NCBI GenBank assembly: GCA_036374835.1
Contig: DASUTB010000111.1
Location: 1 to 64,000, forward strand
Length of the DNA stretch: 64,000 nt
Source of the DNA: DASUTB01 sp036374835
GTDB lineage: Bacteria; Actinomycetota; Actinomycetes; Jiangellales; Jiangellaceae
Direction of reading: 5' to 3'
The notes below the pieces were generated by a model. That model worked only from the letters and a program-made list of their open reading frames with translations, had not been told where the DNA came from and did not search any database. Shown in pieces: positions 24,148-32,320 of this stretch (the first letter of the stretch is position 1; each line of letters starts with the position of its first letter). Position numbers and translations under genes: made by a program.

Positions 24148-24855
24148 ATGAGCATCGACGCGGTGATCTTCGACTGGGGCGGCACGCTGACGCCGTGGCA
24201 CGACGTCGACCTGGCCGAGAAGTGGCTGGCCTACGCCGAGGTCGTGCAGACAGCGAACCCGGCGCCGCTCGTCGAAGCCTTGGTGGCGGCCGAAGCCACG
24301 GCATGGGCGGCCGCCCGCGACAGGCATGAGTCCGCCACGTTCGATGACGTGCTCGCCGCGGCCGAGGTCGCGTACAACGCCGAGGCGGCCGCGGCCTACC
24401 GAGCCTCCTTCGACCGGCACACCTACACCGACGCTGATGTGCCGGCGCTGTTCACCGACTTGCGGGAACGCGACGTCCGGGTGGGTGTGTTATCGAACAC
24501 GATGTGGCCGCGCGACTGGCATCGCGACCTGTTCGCCCGCGACGGTGTGCTCGAGCTCATCGACGGCGATGTCTACTCGTCGGAGATCCCGCATACCAAG
24601 CCGCACGAGCTGGCCTTCCGCAAGGCGATGGCGGCCGTCGGCGCCGACGATCCGAGCCGCTGCGTGTTCGTCGGCGACCGCCCCTACGACGATATCTCCG
24701 GCGCCCGGGCCATCGGCATGCGCACAATCTTCGTCCCGCACTCGAACATCCCGGCGGCACAGCAAGTGCCGGTCGACGTCAGCCCCGACGCGGTCGTCGA
24801 GCGACTCGCCGAGGTGGTCGTCCATGTCGATGGATGGCGCAACGGCGGCGGCTAG
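24148..24855 (+). CDS. HAD-superfamily hydrolase with DWGGT motif I
   Basis: A 235-residue HAD protein. Motif I is VIFDWGGTLTPW: the nucleophile Asp is present but the usual second Asp (general acid) is Gly. Motif II is VGVLSNTMWP, motif III the Lys in HTKPHELAFRKA, and motif IV FVGDRPYDDISGA. A four-helix cap lies between I and II. Loss of the second Asp is usual in phosphonatase-type and haloacid-type members, so the enzyme may not be a plain phosphatase. Its TAG overlaps the stop of the convergent Cof-type gene by 3 nt (24852-24855). Confidence 0.88.
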   Translation: MSIDAVIFDWGGTLTPWHDVDLAEKWLAYAEVVQTANPAPLVEALVAAEATAWAAARDRHESATFDDVLAAAEVAYNAEAAAAYRASFDRHTYTDADVPALFTDLRERDVRVGVLSNTMWPRDWHRDLFARDGVLELIDGDVYSSEIPHTKPHELAFRKAMAAVGADDPSRCVFVGDRPYDDISGARAIGMRTIFVPHSNIPAAQQVPVDVSPDAVVERLAEVVVHVDGWRNGGG

Positions 24856-25646
24856 GCGCGCTGGCCGATGTACTCGCCGAGGAGGACCGCCACGCCGTCG
24901 GCCTCGACCGGCGGGCACACGTCGTCGGCCACCGCCTTGACGTCGTCCGGCGCCTGCCCCATCGCGACGCCGCGGCCGGCCCACGCCAGCATCTCCATGT
25001 CGTTGTGCCCGTCGCCGACGGCAAGCACATCAGCGGCGGCGACTCCGAGCCGGTCACACATCGCGGCGAGCCCGGACGCCTTGGACACGCCCTCCGGCAT
25101 GAAGTCGATCCACGCGCTGTATCCGATGGCGTAGTCAACGCCACGCAGTCCGGCCGCATGCGCCAACTCGAAGAACTCCTCCCGGTTGCCGTTCGGCATC
25201 CGCGCCACCAGCCGCGTCACCGGCCCGGTGAGGAGTTCGTCATGCGAGACGACGACGATCTCGCCGTCGAGCTCGCCGGGAGGGAACTCCCCGGTCACGA
25301 GGTAACCGACACCGAGTTGCTCGACGGCCAGCAACGCATCCGGCACGTGGTCGGCGAAGAACCGCACCGACTCCGTCGGATCGAACGTCGAGACGTCCAC
25401 CGCCGTCCGGGTGCCGACGTCCACGACGACGGCGCCGTTCGAAGACACCGCATAGCCGTTGTCCAAGCCCAGTGACCAGCACACCGGCAGCGTCGAATGC
25501 ATCGACCGGCCGGTGGCGATCGCCACTGTGATCCCGGCGTCGCGCGCTCGGCGCACAGCGTGGGTGACCGAGGGCGACAGCGAGCCGTCGAAGCCGAGAA
25601 CCGTGCCGTCGACGTCGAGTGCGATCAGATCAGGACGCCAGTTCAT
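24852..25646 (-). CDS. Cof-type HAD phosphatase
   Basis: A 264-residue HAD IIB (Cof) protein. Motif I LIALDVDGTVLG has both Asp residues; VAIATGRSMHS is motif II; KASGLAAMCDRLGV gives the Lys of motif III; LAVGDGHNDMEMLAWAGRGVAMG is motif IV. The large C2 cap lies between. Such enzymes dephosphorylate sugar phosphates, flavins or nucleotides in the cytoplasm. Its ATG overlaps the serS stop by 4 nt, so it is translationally coupled to seryl-tRNA synthetase, an arrangement common in actinobacteria. Confidence 0.93.
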   Translation of the reverse strand: MNWRPDLIALDVDGTVLGFDGSLSPSVTHAVRRARDAGITVAIATGRSMHSTLPVCWSLGLDNGYAVSSNGAVVVDVGTRTAVDVSTFDPTESVRFFADHVPDALLAVEQLGVGYLVTGEFPPGELDGEIVVVSHDELLTGPVTRLVARMPNGNREEFFELAHAAGLRGVDYAIGYSAWIDFMPEGVSKASGLAAMCDRLGVAAADVLAVGDGHNDMEMLAWAGRGVAMGQAPDDVKAVADDVCPPVEADGVAVLLGEYIGQRA

Positions 25647-26902
25647 TCGACCGGCTCGAGCAGTTCCCGGCCGCCGACGTACGGGCGCAGCGCCGCCGGA
25701 ACATGCACCGAGCCGTCCGGACGCTGGTGGTTCTCCAGGATCGCGACGATCCAGCGTGTCGTGCCCAACGTGCCGTTGAGCGTGGCGACGTTCCGTGTCC
25801 CGCGCTCGGTCCGTTCCCGGATCCCGAGCCGGCGGGCCTGGAAGGTCGTGCAGTTGGAGGTCGACGTCACCTCCATGAACCGCTCCTGCGACGGCAGCCA
25901 CGCCTCGCAGTCGAACTTGCGTGCCGCACTCGACCCGAGGTCGCCGGCGGCGGTGTCGATGACCCGGTACGGCAGTTCCACAGCGGCCAGCATGTCCTCC
26001 TCCCACGCGAGGAGGCGGCGGTGCTCGTCGATGGCGTCCTCCTCGTGGCAGTACGAGAACATCTCGACTTTGTGGAACTGGTGAACACGAATGATCCCGC
26101 GGGTGTCGCGTCCGTGAGATCCGGCCTCGCGGCGGTAGCAAGCCGACCAGCCGGCGTAGCGGAGCGGACCGGCCGACAGATCGATGATCTCGTCGGCGTG
26201 GTATCCGGCCAGTGGCACCTCGCTGGTACCGACGAGGTAGAGGTCGTCGGCCTCGAGCCGGTACACCTCGTCGGCATGCGCGCCGAGAAATCCGGTGCCG
26301 CCCATGATCTCGGGACGGACCAACGTCGGTGTGATCACCGGCGTGAACCCGTTGCCGATCGCCTTGGCCATCGCCAGGTTGAGAATCGCGAGCTCCAGCT
26401 GCGCGCCGACACCGGTGAGGTAGTAGAACCGGGCACCGGACACCTTGGCACCGCGCGCCATGTCGATGGCGCCGAGCATCTCGCCGATCTCCAGGTGGTC
26501 GCGAACCTTCTCCAGGTCCGGACGATCGCCGACGTGCTTGAGAACGGCGAAATTCTCCTCGCCGCCGGACGGGACGCCGTCCTCCACCAGGTTGCCGGGA
26601 ATCAGGACGAGTTCGTCGAGCCGCTGCTTCGCATCGTCGGCCGCCGTCTCTGCCTGCTTGACCGCGGCGGCGAGGTCCTTGGCCTTGGCCAGCAGGGCCG
26701 GCTTCTCGTCCCCGCTCGCCGTCGGGATCTGCTTACCCAGTGCCTTCTGCTCGGCCCGCAGCCGTTCGAACTCGGCCAGCGCGGATCGGCGCGCCTCGTC
26801 GGCGGCGAGCAGCTGGTCGACCACCTCGGTGCTCTCGCCACGAGCACGCTGCGAGGCACGGACGCGGTCAGGGTCGTCACGGACTACACGTAAGTCGAGC
26901 AC
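25643..26902 (-). CDS. serS: Seryl-tRNA synthetase
   Basis: A 419-residue class II synthetase starting GTG 26902 (VLDLRVVRDDPDRVRASQ). The N-terminal coiled-coil arm (about 30-105) that grips the tRNA-Ser long arm is evident. Motif 2 is SACYRREAGSHGRDTRGIIRVHQFHKVE and motif 3 NGTLGTTRWIVAILENHQ, with the usual actinobacterial ending HVPAALRPYVGG. It charges tRNA-Ser and also tRNA-Sec if present. It is followed by an overlapping Cof phosphatase gene. Two hairpin repeats separate it from pheA. Confidence 0.96.
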   Translation of the reverse strand: MLDLRVVRDDPDRVRASQRARGESTEVVDQLLAADEARRSALAEFERLRAEQKALGKQIPTASGDEKPALLAKAKDLAAAVKQAETAADDAKQRLDELVLIPGNLVEDGVPSGGEENFAVLKHVGDRPDLEKVRDHLEIGEMLGAIDMARGAKVSGARFYYLTGVGAQLELAILNLAMAKAIGNGFTPVITPTLVRPEIMGGTGFLGAHADEVYRLEADDLYLVGTSEVPLAGYHADEIIDLSAGPLRYAGWSACYRREAGSHGRDTRGIIRVHQFHKVEMFSYCHEEDAIDEHRRLLAWEEDMLAAVELPYRVIDTAAGDLGSSAARKFDCEAWLPSQERFMEVTSTSNCTTFQARRLGIRERTERGTRNVATLNGTLGTTRWIVAILENHQRPDGSVHVPAALRPYVGGRELLEPVE

Positions 26903-26970
26903 GCGACCAAGAGTAACGACATCGGCGCGCGCTTCGCCGCCGCGTATCGTGTGCGGTCCTCGCTCAAGTG

Positions 26971-27018
26971 GATCAGGTGAGGAAACCGCCACGCTCCTGC
27001 CGAGTTCCTCATCTGATC
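26971..27018. repeat. Hairpin repeat family B, copy 2
   Basis: Arms GATCAGGTGAGGAA (26971-26984) and TTCCTCATCTGATC (27005-27018), one G-T type mismatch, loop of 20 nt. It lies in the serS leader region and has no adjacent T-run, so a regulatory or inert role is as likely as termination. Confidence 0.75.
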
Positions 27019-27029
27019 GTTCTGAAAAA

Positions 27030-27077
27030 GATCAGGTGGGAAACCGGCCCGCTACGGCCTCGGTTTGTCACCTGATC
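27030..27077 (-). terminator. Hairpin repeat family B, copy 3 (pheA terminator)
   Basis: Arms GATCAGGTGGGAAACCG and CGGTTTGTCACCTGATC around a GC-rich loop. On the minus strand the stem is followed by T5. The pheA stop codon (27052-27054) lies in the loop, so the last codons of pheA form the ascending arm of their own terminator. Confidence 0.8.
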
Positions 27078-28014
27078 GCTCCGTTCCCCCTCGCAGCGAG
27101 GCGAGCCAGTCGGCGGCAGCGGCGAACTCGGCGTTGGACGTCCCGTAGCTCAGCGTCGGCGCCCTGCCGTCCGCCCGCGGATAGGAGCCGAGGAAGCGCA
27201 CGTCCGCGCACACCCGCCGCAAACCCAGGAGCGCCTCACCGACCCGGGCGTCGCTCACGTGACCCTCGCAATCGACGGCGAAGCAGTACCGGCCCAGCCC
27301 ACTGCCGGTCGGGCGGGATTCGATCCTGGTGAGATTGACGCCACGCGTGGCGAACTGCTCGAGGATCTCCAGTAGTGCTCCAGGATGATCGTCCCGGATG
27401 AAAGCCACGAGACTGGTCTTGCTCGCCCGGTCGGTTGGCGGCGGCGCGCCGGGACGCGTGAGCTGAACGAAGCGCGTCACCGCGTCCGGGTCGTCGCCGA
27501 TTCCGGATGCCAGCGTCTCGAGCCGATAGTGGTCTGCGGCCAGGTTCGCCGCGATCGCCGCATCGTAAGGACCGTCTGGGCCGTGCTGCGCGTTGGCCAC
27601 CATGGCGGCGGCCGATGCGGTGGACGCGGCCCGGTACACCTCGGTTTTGGGCAGGTTGTCGGACAGCCACGCGCGGCACTGTGCCTCCGCGACCGGATGC
27701 GTGATGATCGTCTCAACGTCTTCCAGCGTCGTCCCGCTACGGACGAGTAGCGCGAACTCGACCGGTATCAGGATCTCCCGTGCGATGATCAGCGGCTCGC
27801 CCCGAATCAACTCGTCGAGCGTCGCGTTGACCGAACCCTCGACCGAGTTCTCCAGGGGGACGACCGCCCCGTCGGCATCGCCGGAACGCACCGCCGCCAT
27901 CGCGGACTGCACGCTCGGATACGGGAGCAACGACATGTCGCCGGGCAGGCAGCGTGCAGCGGCCTCGCAGAAGGTCCCCTGGGGACCGAGATACGCGATA
28001 CGTGCGGCCGTCAC
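27052..28014 (-). CDS. pheA: Prephenate dehydratase
   Basis: A 320-residue enzyme from GTG 28014 (VTAARIAYLGPQGTFCEAA). The catalytic half contains VPLENSVEGSVNATLDEL and the TRF motif in DAVTRFVQL; the C-terminal ACT domain (from about 205) has DHPGALLEILEQFATRGVNLTRIESRPTG, which binds phenylalanine for feedback control. It converts prephenate to phenylpyruvate in Phe synthesis. It is a stand-alone dehydratase without a chorismate mutase domain, as usual in actinomycetes. The stop codon lies within the terminator hairpin. Divergent from larB. Confidence 0.95.
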   Translation of the reverse strand: MTAARIAYLGPQGTFCEAAARCLPGDMSLLPYPSVQSAMAAVRSGDADGAVVPLENSVEGSVNATLDELIRGEPLIIAREILIPVEFALLVRSGTTLEDVETIITHPVAEAQCRAWLSDNLPKTEVYRAASTASAAAMVANAQHGPDGPYDAAIAANLAADHYRLETLASGIGDDPDAVTRFVQLTRPGAPPPTDRASKTSLVAFIRDDHPGALLEILEQFATRGVNLTRIESRPTGSGLGRYCFAVDCEGHVSDARVGEALLGLRRVCADVRFLGSYPRADGRAPTLSYGTSNAEFAAAADWLASLRGGTERSGDKPRP

Positions 28015-28116
28015 AGTGACCAAGCCTATGCGGTGCGGCACACCGGCACCCGTCAAGCCGCGACTCGGAACGGTCCGGCTAAGCGGCGCAAGCCACCCGG
28101 CGCTTACCGTATCGGG

Positions 28117-28824
28117 GTGAGTGAGCACCATATCGAGCGTGAAACCGGATGGCGCGATCTCGGCTTCGCGCGGCTCGATACCGACCGCCCTGCCCGCACC
28201 GGCGATCCCGAAGTGGTGTTCGGCTCGGGGAAGTCGCCGGAGCAGACGGTCACGTTGCTGCGCGAACTGCGCACGGCACATCCGGACCGGGCGGCACTGG
28301 CCACCCGCGTCGACGAGCGCACGCAGGCGGCGGTCGCCGCGGAGTTCGGCGATGCCGCGGTGGTCGATGCCGTGGCCCGCTGCGTCGTCATCGGTCCGGC
28401 ACCCGTGCCGCGCGGTTCGGTGACGGTCGTCGCCGCTGGAACTTCCGACCTACCGGTCGCCGCGGAGGCCGCGGTCACCACACGGGTATTCGGTGCGGCC
28501 GCCGAGATCGTCAGCGACGTCGGAGTGGCCGGGCTGCACCGGCTGCTCGACGTGCGCGATCGACTCGATACGGCGGACTGCCTCATCGTGGTGGCCGGAA
28601 TGGAAGGGGCGCTCCCATCCGTGGTCGGCGGCCTCACGGGAGTCCCGCTCGTCGCCGTCCCCACGTCCATCGGCTACGGCGCATCGTTCGGCGGCGTCGC
28701 CGCATTGCTGGCCATGATGAACTCTTGCGCGCCCGGCGTGGTCGTGGTGAACATCGACAACGGCTTCGGCGCCGGCGTGCACGCCGCACGGGTCGCCCGA
28801 CGGTCCGCAGGTGATACCGCATGA
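28117..28824 (+). CDS. larB: LarB, nickel-pincer cofactor biosynthesis (P2CMN carboxylase/hydrolase)
   Basis: A 235-residue protein from GTG 28117. The N-terminal ~90 residues (WRDLGFARLDTDRPARTGDPEVVFGSGKSPEQTV) are the LarB-specific part, and the C-terminal half is PurE-like: VVAAGTSDLPVAAEAA, SDVGVAGLHRLL, and VPTSIGYGASFGGVAALLAMMNSCAPGVVVVNIDNGFGAG. LarB carboxylates nicotinic acid adenine dinucleotide and splits off AMP, the first step to the nickel-pincer nucleotide of lactate racemase and relatives. It overlaps larC by 4 nt (ATGA). No larE or racemase gene is in the window. Confidence 0.92.
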   Translation: MSEHHIERETGWRDLGFARLDTDRPARTGDPEVVFGSGKSPEQTVTLLRELRTAHPDRAALATRVDERTQAAVAAEFGDAAVVDAVARCVVIGPAPVPRGSVTVVAAGTSDLPVAAEAAVTTRVFGAAAEIVSDVGVAGLHRLLDVRDRLDTADCLIVVAGMEGALPSVVGGLTGVPLVAVPTSIGYGASFGGVAALLAMMNSCAPGVVVVNIDNGFGAGVHAARVARRSAGDTA

Positions 28825-29996
28825 TCGGCTGGCTCGACTGCTCGTCCGGGATCTCCGGAGACATGATGCTCGGCGCGCTCGTCGACGCCGGTGTTCCTTT
28901 GGAGACGATGCAGCAGGCCGTCGACGCGGTGGCCCCCGAGCCGGTCCGGCTGGCCGCGTCCGACGTCACCCGCAGCGGCCTGCGCGCGACCAAGGTCGAT
29001 GTCGAGCCGCCCGACCCGTTGCCGACGACGCATCGCAGCTGGCGGGACATAAGGGCAATGCTGGACGGCGCACCGCTCGAGCCGGAGGTTCGAGACAGCG
29101 CAACCCGAGTCTTCGCGCGGCTCGCCGACGCGGAGGCGCGGGTCCACGGCACGGCGACCGACGACGTGCACTTCCACGAGGTCGGCGCACTCGATTCGAT
29201 CGCCGACGTCGTCGGCGCCGCCGCCGGCCTCGTTTCGCTCGGCCTGTCGTCGATCACGGCCGGCCCGGTCGCGGTCGGCTCCGGAACCGTCTCCACGCAG
29301 CATGGACGGCTGCCCGTCCCCGCGCCGGCGGTGGTCGAACTGCTGCGCGGCGTCCCGACGTACGGCGGCGGCGTGGATGCCGAGCTGGCAACACCGACCG
29401 GCGCGGCCCTGCTGGCGTCGTTCGCGACCGATTGGGGCGCTCAACCTTCGATGCGGGTCGGCCGGCAGGCGGTCGGCGCGGGTGGACGCGACCTCCCAGA
29501 CCGGCCGAACGTCGTGCGCCTGCTCATCGGCGAACCCGCCGGCTCCGATGCGGCGACGGTGTCCGGAGCCGTGCTGCTCGAAGCGAATGTCGACGACATG
29601 GACCCGCGGTTGTGGCCGAACGTGCTGTCCGCGCTGCTGGACGCGGGCGCGTCGGACGCCTGGCTGGTGCCGATTCTGATGAAGAAGGGACGGCCCGCCC
29701 ACACACTGTGCGCGCTCGCCGACGCACCGCTGGCCGGGCGAATGCGGGAGATCATGTTCACCGAGACGAGCACGATCGGTGTCCGGGAGACGCCGGCCAC
29801 CAAACACGCACTTGCCCGGCACGAGCGAACCGTGCTGGTCGACGGTCATGAGATCCGCGTCAAGGTGGCGACACGGGACGGTGCGGCGACGAACGTCCAG
29901 CCCGAATACGACGACGTCGCCGCCGTGGCCGCCGCGACCGGCCGTCCCACCAAGGATGTGCTCACCGCCGCAATCGCCGCCGCCTCCACAGAATGA
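28821..29996 (+). CDS. larC: LarC, nickel insertion enzyme for the nickel-pincer cofactor
   Basis: A 391-residue protein, MIGWLDCSSGISGDMMLGALVDAGV, matching LarC over its whole length in one uninterrupted frame, unlike the programmed-frameshift version of Lactiplantibacillus. HFHEVGALDSIADVVGAA and the central EANVDDMDPRLWPNVLSALLDAGASDAWLVPILMKKGRP are conserved. LarC transfers nickel in a CTP-dependent step. The protein ends AAASTE and its TGA (29994-29996) is part of the 80-nt repeat that follows. Confidence 0.92.
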   Translation: MIGWLDCSSGISGDMMLGALVDAGVPLETMQQAVDAVAPEPVRLAASDVTRSGLRATKVDVEPPDPLPTTHRSWRDIRAMLDGAPLEPEVRDSATRVFARLADAEARVHGTATDDVHFHEVGALDSIADVVGAAAGLVSLGLSSITAGPVAVGSGTVSTQHGRLPVPAPAVVELLRGVPTYGGGVDAELATPTGAALLASFATDWGAQPSMRVGRQAVGAGGRDLPDRPNVVRLLIGEPAGSDAATVSGAVLLEANVDDMDPRLWPNVLSALLDAGASDAWLVPILMKKGRPAHTLCALADAPLAGRMREIMFTETSTIGVRETPATKHALARHERTVLVDGHEIRVKVATRDGAATNVQPEYDDVAAVAAATGRPTKDVLTAAIAAASTE

Positions 29997-30069
29997 TCAT
30001 GTTTGGCACGGAATTCTAGGCCAAACGTGGCCTGTAAAGCGCGTGAAGTTAGGACAGTCCGCGCATCGG
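29990..30069 (+). repeat. 80-nt 3'-end repeat, copy 2 (larC end)
   Basis: Begins AGAATGATCATGTTTGGCAC, has GGCCAAACGTGGCCTGTA in the middle and ends AGTCCGCGCATCGG. TTTGG and CCAAA inside it can pair to form a hairpin just after the larC stop. It faces copy 3 with a 25-nt spacer. Confidence 0.88.
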
Positions 30070-30094
30070 TCACCGACGCGGCTCTCGTGCACAG

Positions 30095-30174
30095 CCGATG
30101 CGCGGGTTGTACGTGCCTTGCGCGTTTTACAGACCAGGTTTGGCCGGGGATTCGGTGCCAAACATGGTCATTCT
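30095..30174 (-). repeat. 80-nt 3'-end repeat, copy 3 (glycosyltransferase end)
   Basis: Minus-strand copy: AGAATGACCATGTTTGGCAC at the right end, GGCCAAACCTGGTCTGTA in the middle and CCCGCGCATCGG at the left end. The TGA at 30168-30170 is the stop of the leftward glycosyltransferase gene. Copies 2 and 3 form a 185-nt inverted pair between convergent genes. Confidence 0.88.
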
Positions 30175-30896
30175 CGGGAGGCGAGCCGGGGGCGAACCCC
30201 ACGGGCGGCCAGTGTCCAGCCAACGTCGCGGAGCTGGCGGGCGCGGTGCAGGTGAGCGGCGAACTCCGTTCCGGTGACGCGGTGATGGAACGGCACCTCG
30301 ACTTCCTGCACCCGGAAGCCGGCACGCAACAGATCGATCGTCATGCCCACCTCGACGCCCCAGCCCGGGGCGAGCGGCACCGCCGCCCGGTAGGCGTCCC
30401 ACGTCAGGCAGCGCTGGCCGGACAGCGGCTGGGTCGCCGTCCACCCGGTGGCCTGTGCGATGCCGGCGCGAGCGAGCTTGACGACGTAGCCGAAACCGCC
30501 TCCGGCGGTACGTTGCGGCGGCAGCGTCGCGATGGTCATGTCGGCGACGCCCGCGGCCACCGGCTCGATCAGCGGCCCCGCGTTGGCCGCCGACTCCTCC
30601 AAGTCGGCGTCGAGAAAGAGCAGCAGCCGGTGGCCGTCCAACCCTTCGCGCTGATCGATCAGGCTGACGGCGTTCGCACCGGTTTCCATCGCGGCGGCTT
30701 TGCCGCGGTTCGTCGAATGCGAGACAACCGACGCACCCGCAGCAGATGCCGCCGACGCGGTGCCGTCTGCCGACCCGTCGTCGACCACGACGACGATATC
30801 CACGGCAGGCAGCTTGAACGCTGCCGCCACTGTCGCGCCGACCCGCGCCGCTTCGTCCTTGGCCGGGATTACAAGTGCCACCGATGCGTCCGTCAT
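30168..30896 (-). CDS. Family 2 glycosyltransferase (glucosyl-3-phosphoglycerate synthase-like)
   Basis: A 242-residue cytoplasmic GT-A enzyme from ATG 30896. It starts MTDASVALVIPAKDEAARVGATV, with VVVVDDGSADGTA and LLLFLDADLEES (the DxD metal site). LTWDAYRAAVPLAPGWGVEVGMTIDLLRAG resembles the acceptor side of glucosyl-3-phosphoglycerate synthases and dolichol-phosphate-type transferases, which lack membrane anchors here. The donor and acceptor are not decided. It ends LASRE and its stop lies in a repeat. Divergent from arcA, 36 nt apart. Confidence 0.85.
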   Translation of the reverse strand: MTDASVALVIPAKDEAARVGATVAAAFKLPAVDIVVVVDDGSADGTASAASAAGASVVSHSTNRGKAAAMETGANAVSLIDQREGLDGHRLLLFLDADLEESAANAGPLIEPVAAGVADMTIATLPPQRTAGGGFGYVVKLARAGIAQATGWTATQPLSGQRCLTWDAYRAAVPLAPGWGVEVGMTIDLLRAGFRVQEVEVPFHHRVTGTEFAAHLHRARQLRDVGWTLAARGVRPRLASRE

Positions 30897-30932
30897 CCAC
30901 GAGAGACTACCGACCTCCGTACCCTGGTACGT

Positions 30933-32147
30933 GTGAGCACCACCCAACCAGGCGCGGACTCGGAGGTCGGGCGGCTCGAAACCGTGCTGCTACACCGACC
31001 CGGACCGGAACTGAAACGCTTGACACCGCGCAACAACGACAAGCTTCTGTTCGACGGCATCCCATGGGTCGGCCGGGCCCAGGAGGAACACGACGAGTTC
31101 GCCGCCGCCCTCACCGATCACGGCGTCGAGGTCCTGTATCTGATCGATCTGCTGGCTGAGACGCTCGCCACGCCCGCGGCGCGGGACGAGTGCATCGACG
31201 CAGTCCTGGCCGATCCGCGGCACGGCGACACCCTGCGTGCAGCACTGGCCGCGCACCTGCGGGATCTGCATCCGGACGATCTGGCGCAGACGTTGACGGC
31301 CGGGCTTGCCCACGAGGAGCTGCGTGGCGGCAGCGGGCTCGCCTACTCGTTGATGGACCGGCACGACTTCGTCATCGATCCGCTCCCGAATCTGTTGTTC
31401 ACGCGGGACTCCAGCGTGTGGGTGCGGGACCACGTGGCGATCACAAGCCTCGCCATGCCGGCCCGCCGGCGCGAGACCACCCTCACCAGCGCGATCTTCA
31501 CCTATCACGCACGGTTCACCGGGACGCCGCATGTCTACGATTCCGGGCTGGAGCCGGTCGAGGGCGGGGACGTCCTTCTGCTCGCGCCCGGCATCGTCGC
31601 CGTCGGAACCGGCGAGCGGACGACGCCGGCAGGGGTTGAGCGGCTCGCGACCAACGTGTTCGCCGCCGGGCTGGCGCACACGGTCCTGGCCGTGCCCATC
31701 GCACAAGAACGGGCGACCATGCATCTTGACACCGTGTGCACGATGGTGGATACCGATGCGGTGGTGATGTATCCGAATGTCGCTGATGAGCTGATCGCGA
31801 TCGCGCTGACACCGGCGCCGGACGACCGTGGCGGCATCCACGTCGCCCCGCCGCAGCCGTTTCTCGTCGCCGCGGCCAAGGCGATGGGCATCGACACACT
31901 GCGCATCATCGATACCGGGCTCGACCCCGTGACCGCAGAACGTGAGCAGTGGGACGACGGGAACAACACGCTCGCTATCGCGCCGCGACTCGCGGTGGCC
32001 TACGAGCGGAACGTGGAGACGAATGCCCGCCTTGAAGAGGCCGGCATCGAGGTGCTGCGGATCAGCGGCAGCGAGCTGGGATCAGGACGTGGTGGCCCGC
32101 GGTGCATGTCGTGCCCGGTCCGGCGCGCACCGCTCGATGAGCAGTGA
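30933..32147 (+). CDS. arcA: Arginine deiminase
   Basis: A 404-residue enzyme from GTG 30933 (VSTTQPGADSEVGRLETVLLHRPGPEL). Diagnostic segments are NLLFTRDSSVWV (Arg/Asp substrate contacts), MHLDTVCTMVD (catalytic His/Asp region) and the C-terminal nucleophile Cys in GRGGPRCMSCP. It hydrolyses arginine to citrulline and ammonia. No arcB, arcC or arcD genes follow, so it is not in a full arginine-deiminase operon and may serve acid resistance or arginine turnover only. The frame is open upstream to 30003 across the repeats and the glycosyltransferase gene, but that extension is not coding. Confidence 0.94.
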   Translation: MSTTQPGADSEVGRLETVLLHRPGPELKRLTPRNNDKLLFDGIPWVGRAQEEHDEFAAALTDHGVEVLYLIDLLAETLATPAARDECIDAVLADPRHGDTLRAALAAHLRDLHPDDLAQTLTAGLAHEELRGGSGLAYSLMDRHDFVIDPLPNLLFTRDSSVWVRDHVAITSLAMPARRRETTLTSAIFTYHARFTGTPHVYDSGLEPVEGGDVLLLAPGIVAVGTGERTTPAGVERLATNVFAAGLAHTVLAVPIAQERATMHLDTVCTMVDTDAVVMYPNVADELIAIALTPAPDDRGGIHVAPPQPFLVAAAKAMGIDTLRIIDTGLDPVTAEREQWDDGNNTLAIAPRLAVAYERNVETNARLEEAGIEVLRISGSELGSGRGGPRCMSCPVRRAPLDEQ

Positions 32148-32164
32148 ACACGCTCCCATGACGC

Positions 32165-32208
32165 GACCCCAGACGCTCATGACGGGGGAGACACGAGCGG
32201 CTGGGGTC
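32165..32208 (+). terminator. Nested stem-loop after arcA
   Basis: GACCCCAG (32165-32172) pairs with CTGGGGTC (32201-32208) and inside it CGCTC pairs with GAGCG. It lies 18 nt after the arcA stop without a T-run. The rest of the 173-nt gap to the DUF5926 gene shows nothing further. Confidence 0.55.
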
Positions 32209-32320
32209 CTGCCGCCAAGACTAGACTCCCAGGCAGCGGAATAGAAGTTGTAAGAGGAAAAAGTTCCCCGGTATTCAATCCCAACGAACATCGGACGGTC
32301 TGCTCGAGCCGACTCGCCAG

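Noticed and set aside
30003..30932. Upstream extension of the arginine deiminase frame
   Set aside because: It would cross both repeats and the antisense glycosyltransferase gene; the family start is at 30933.
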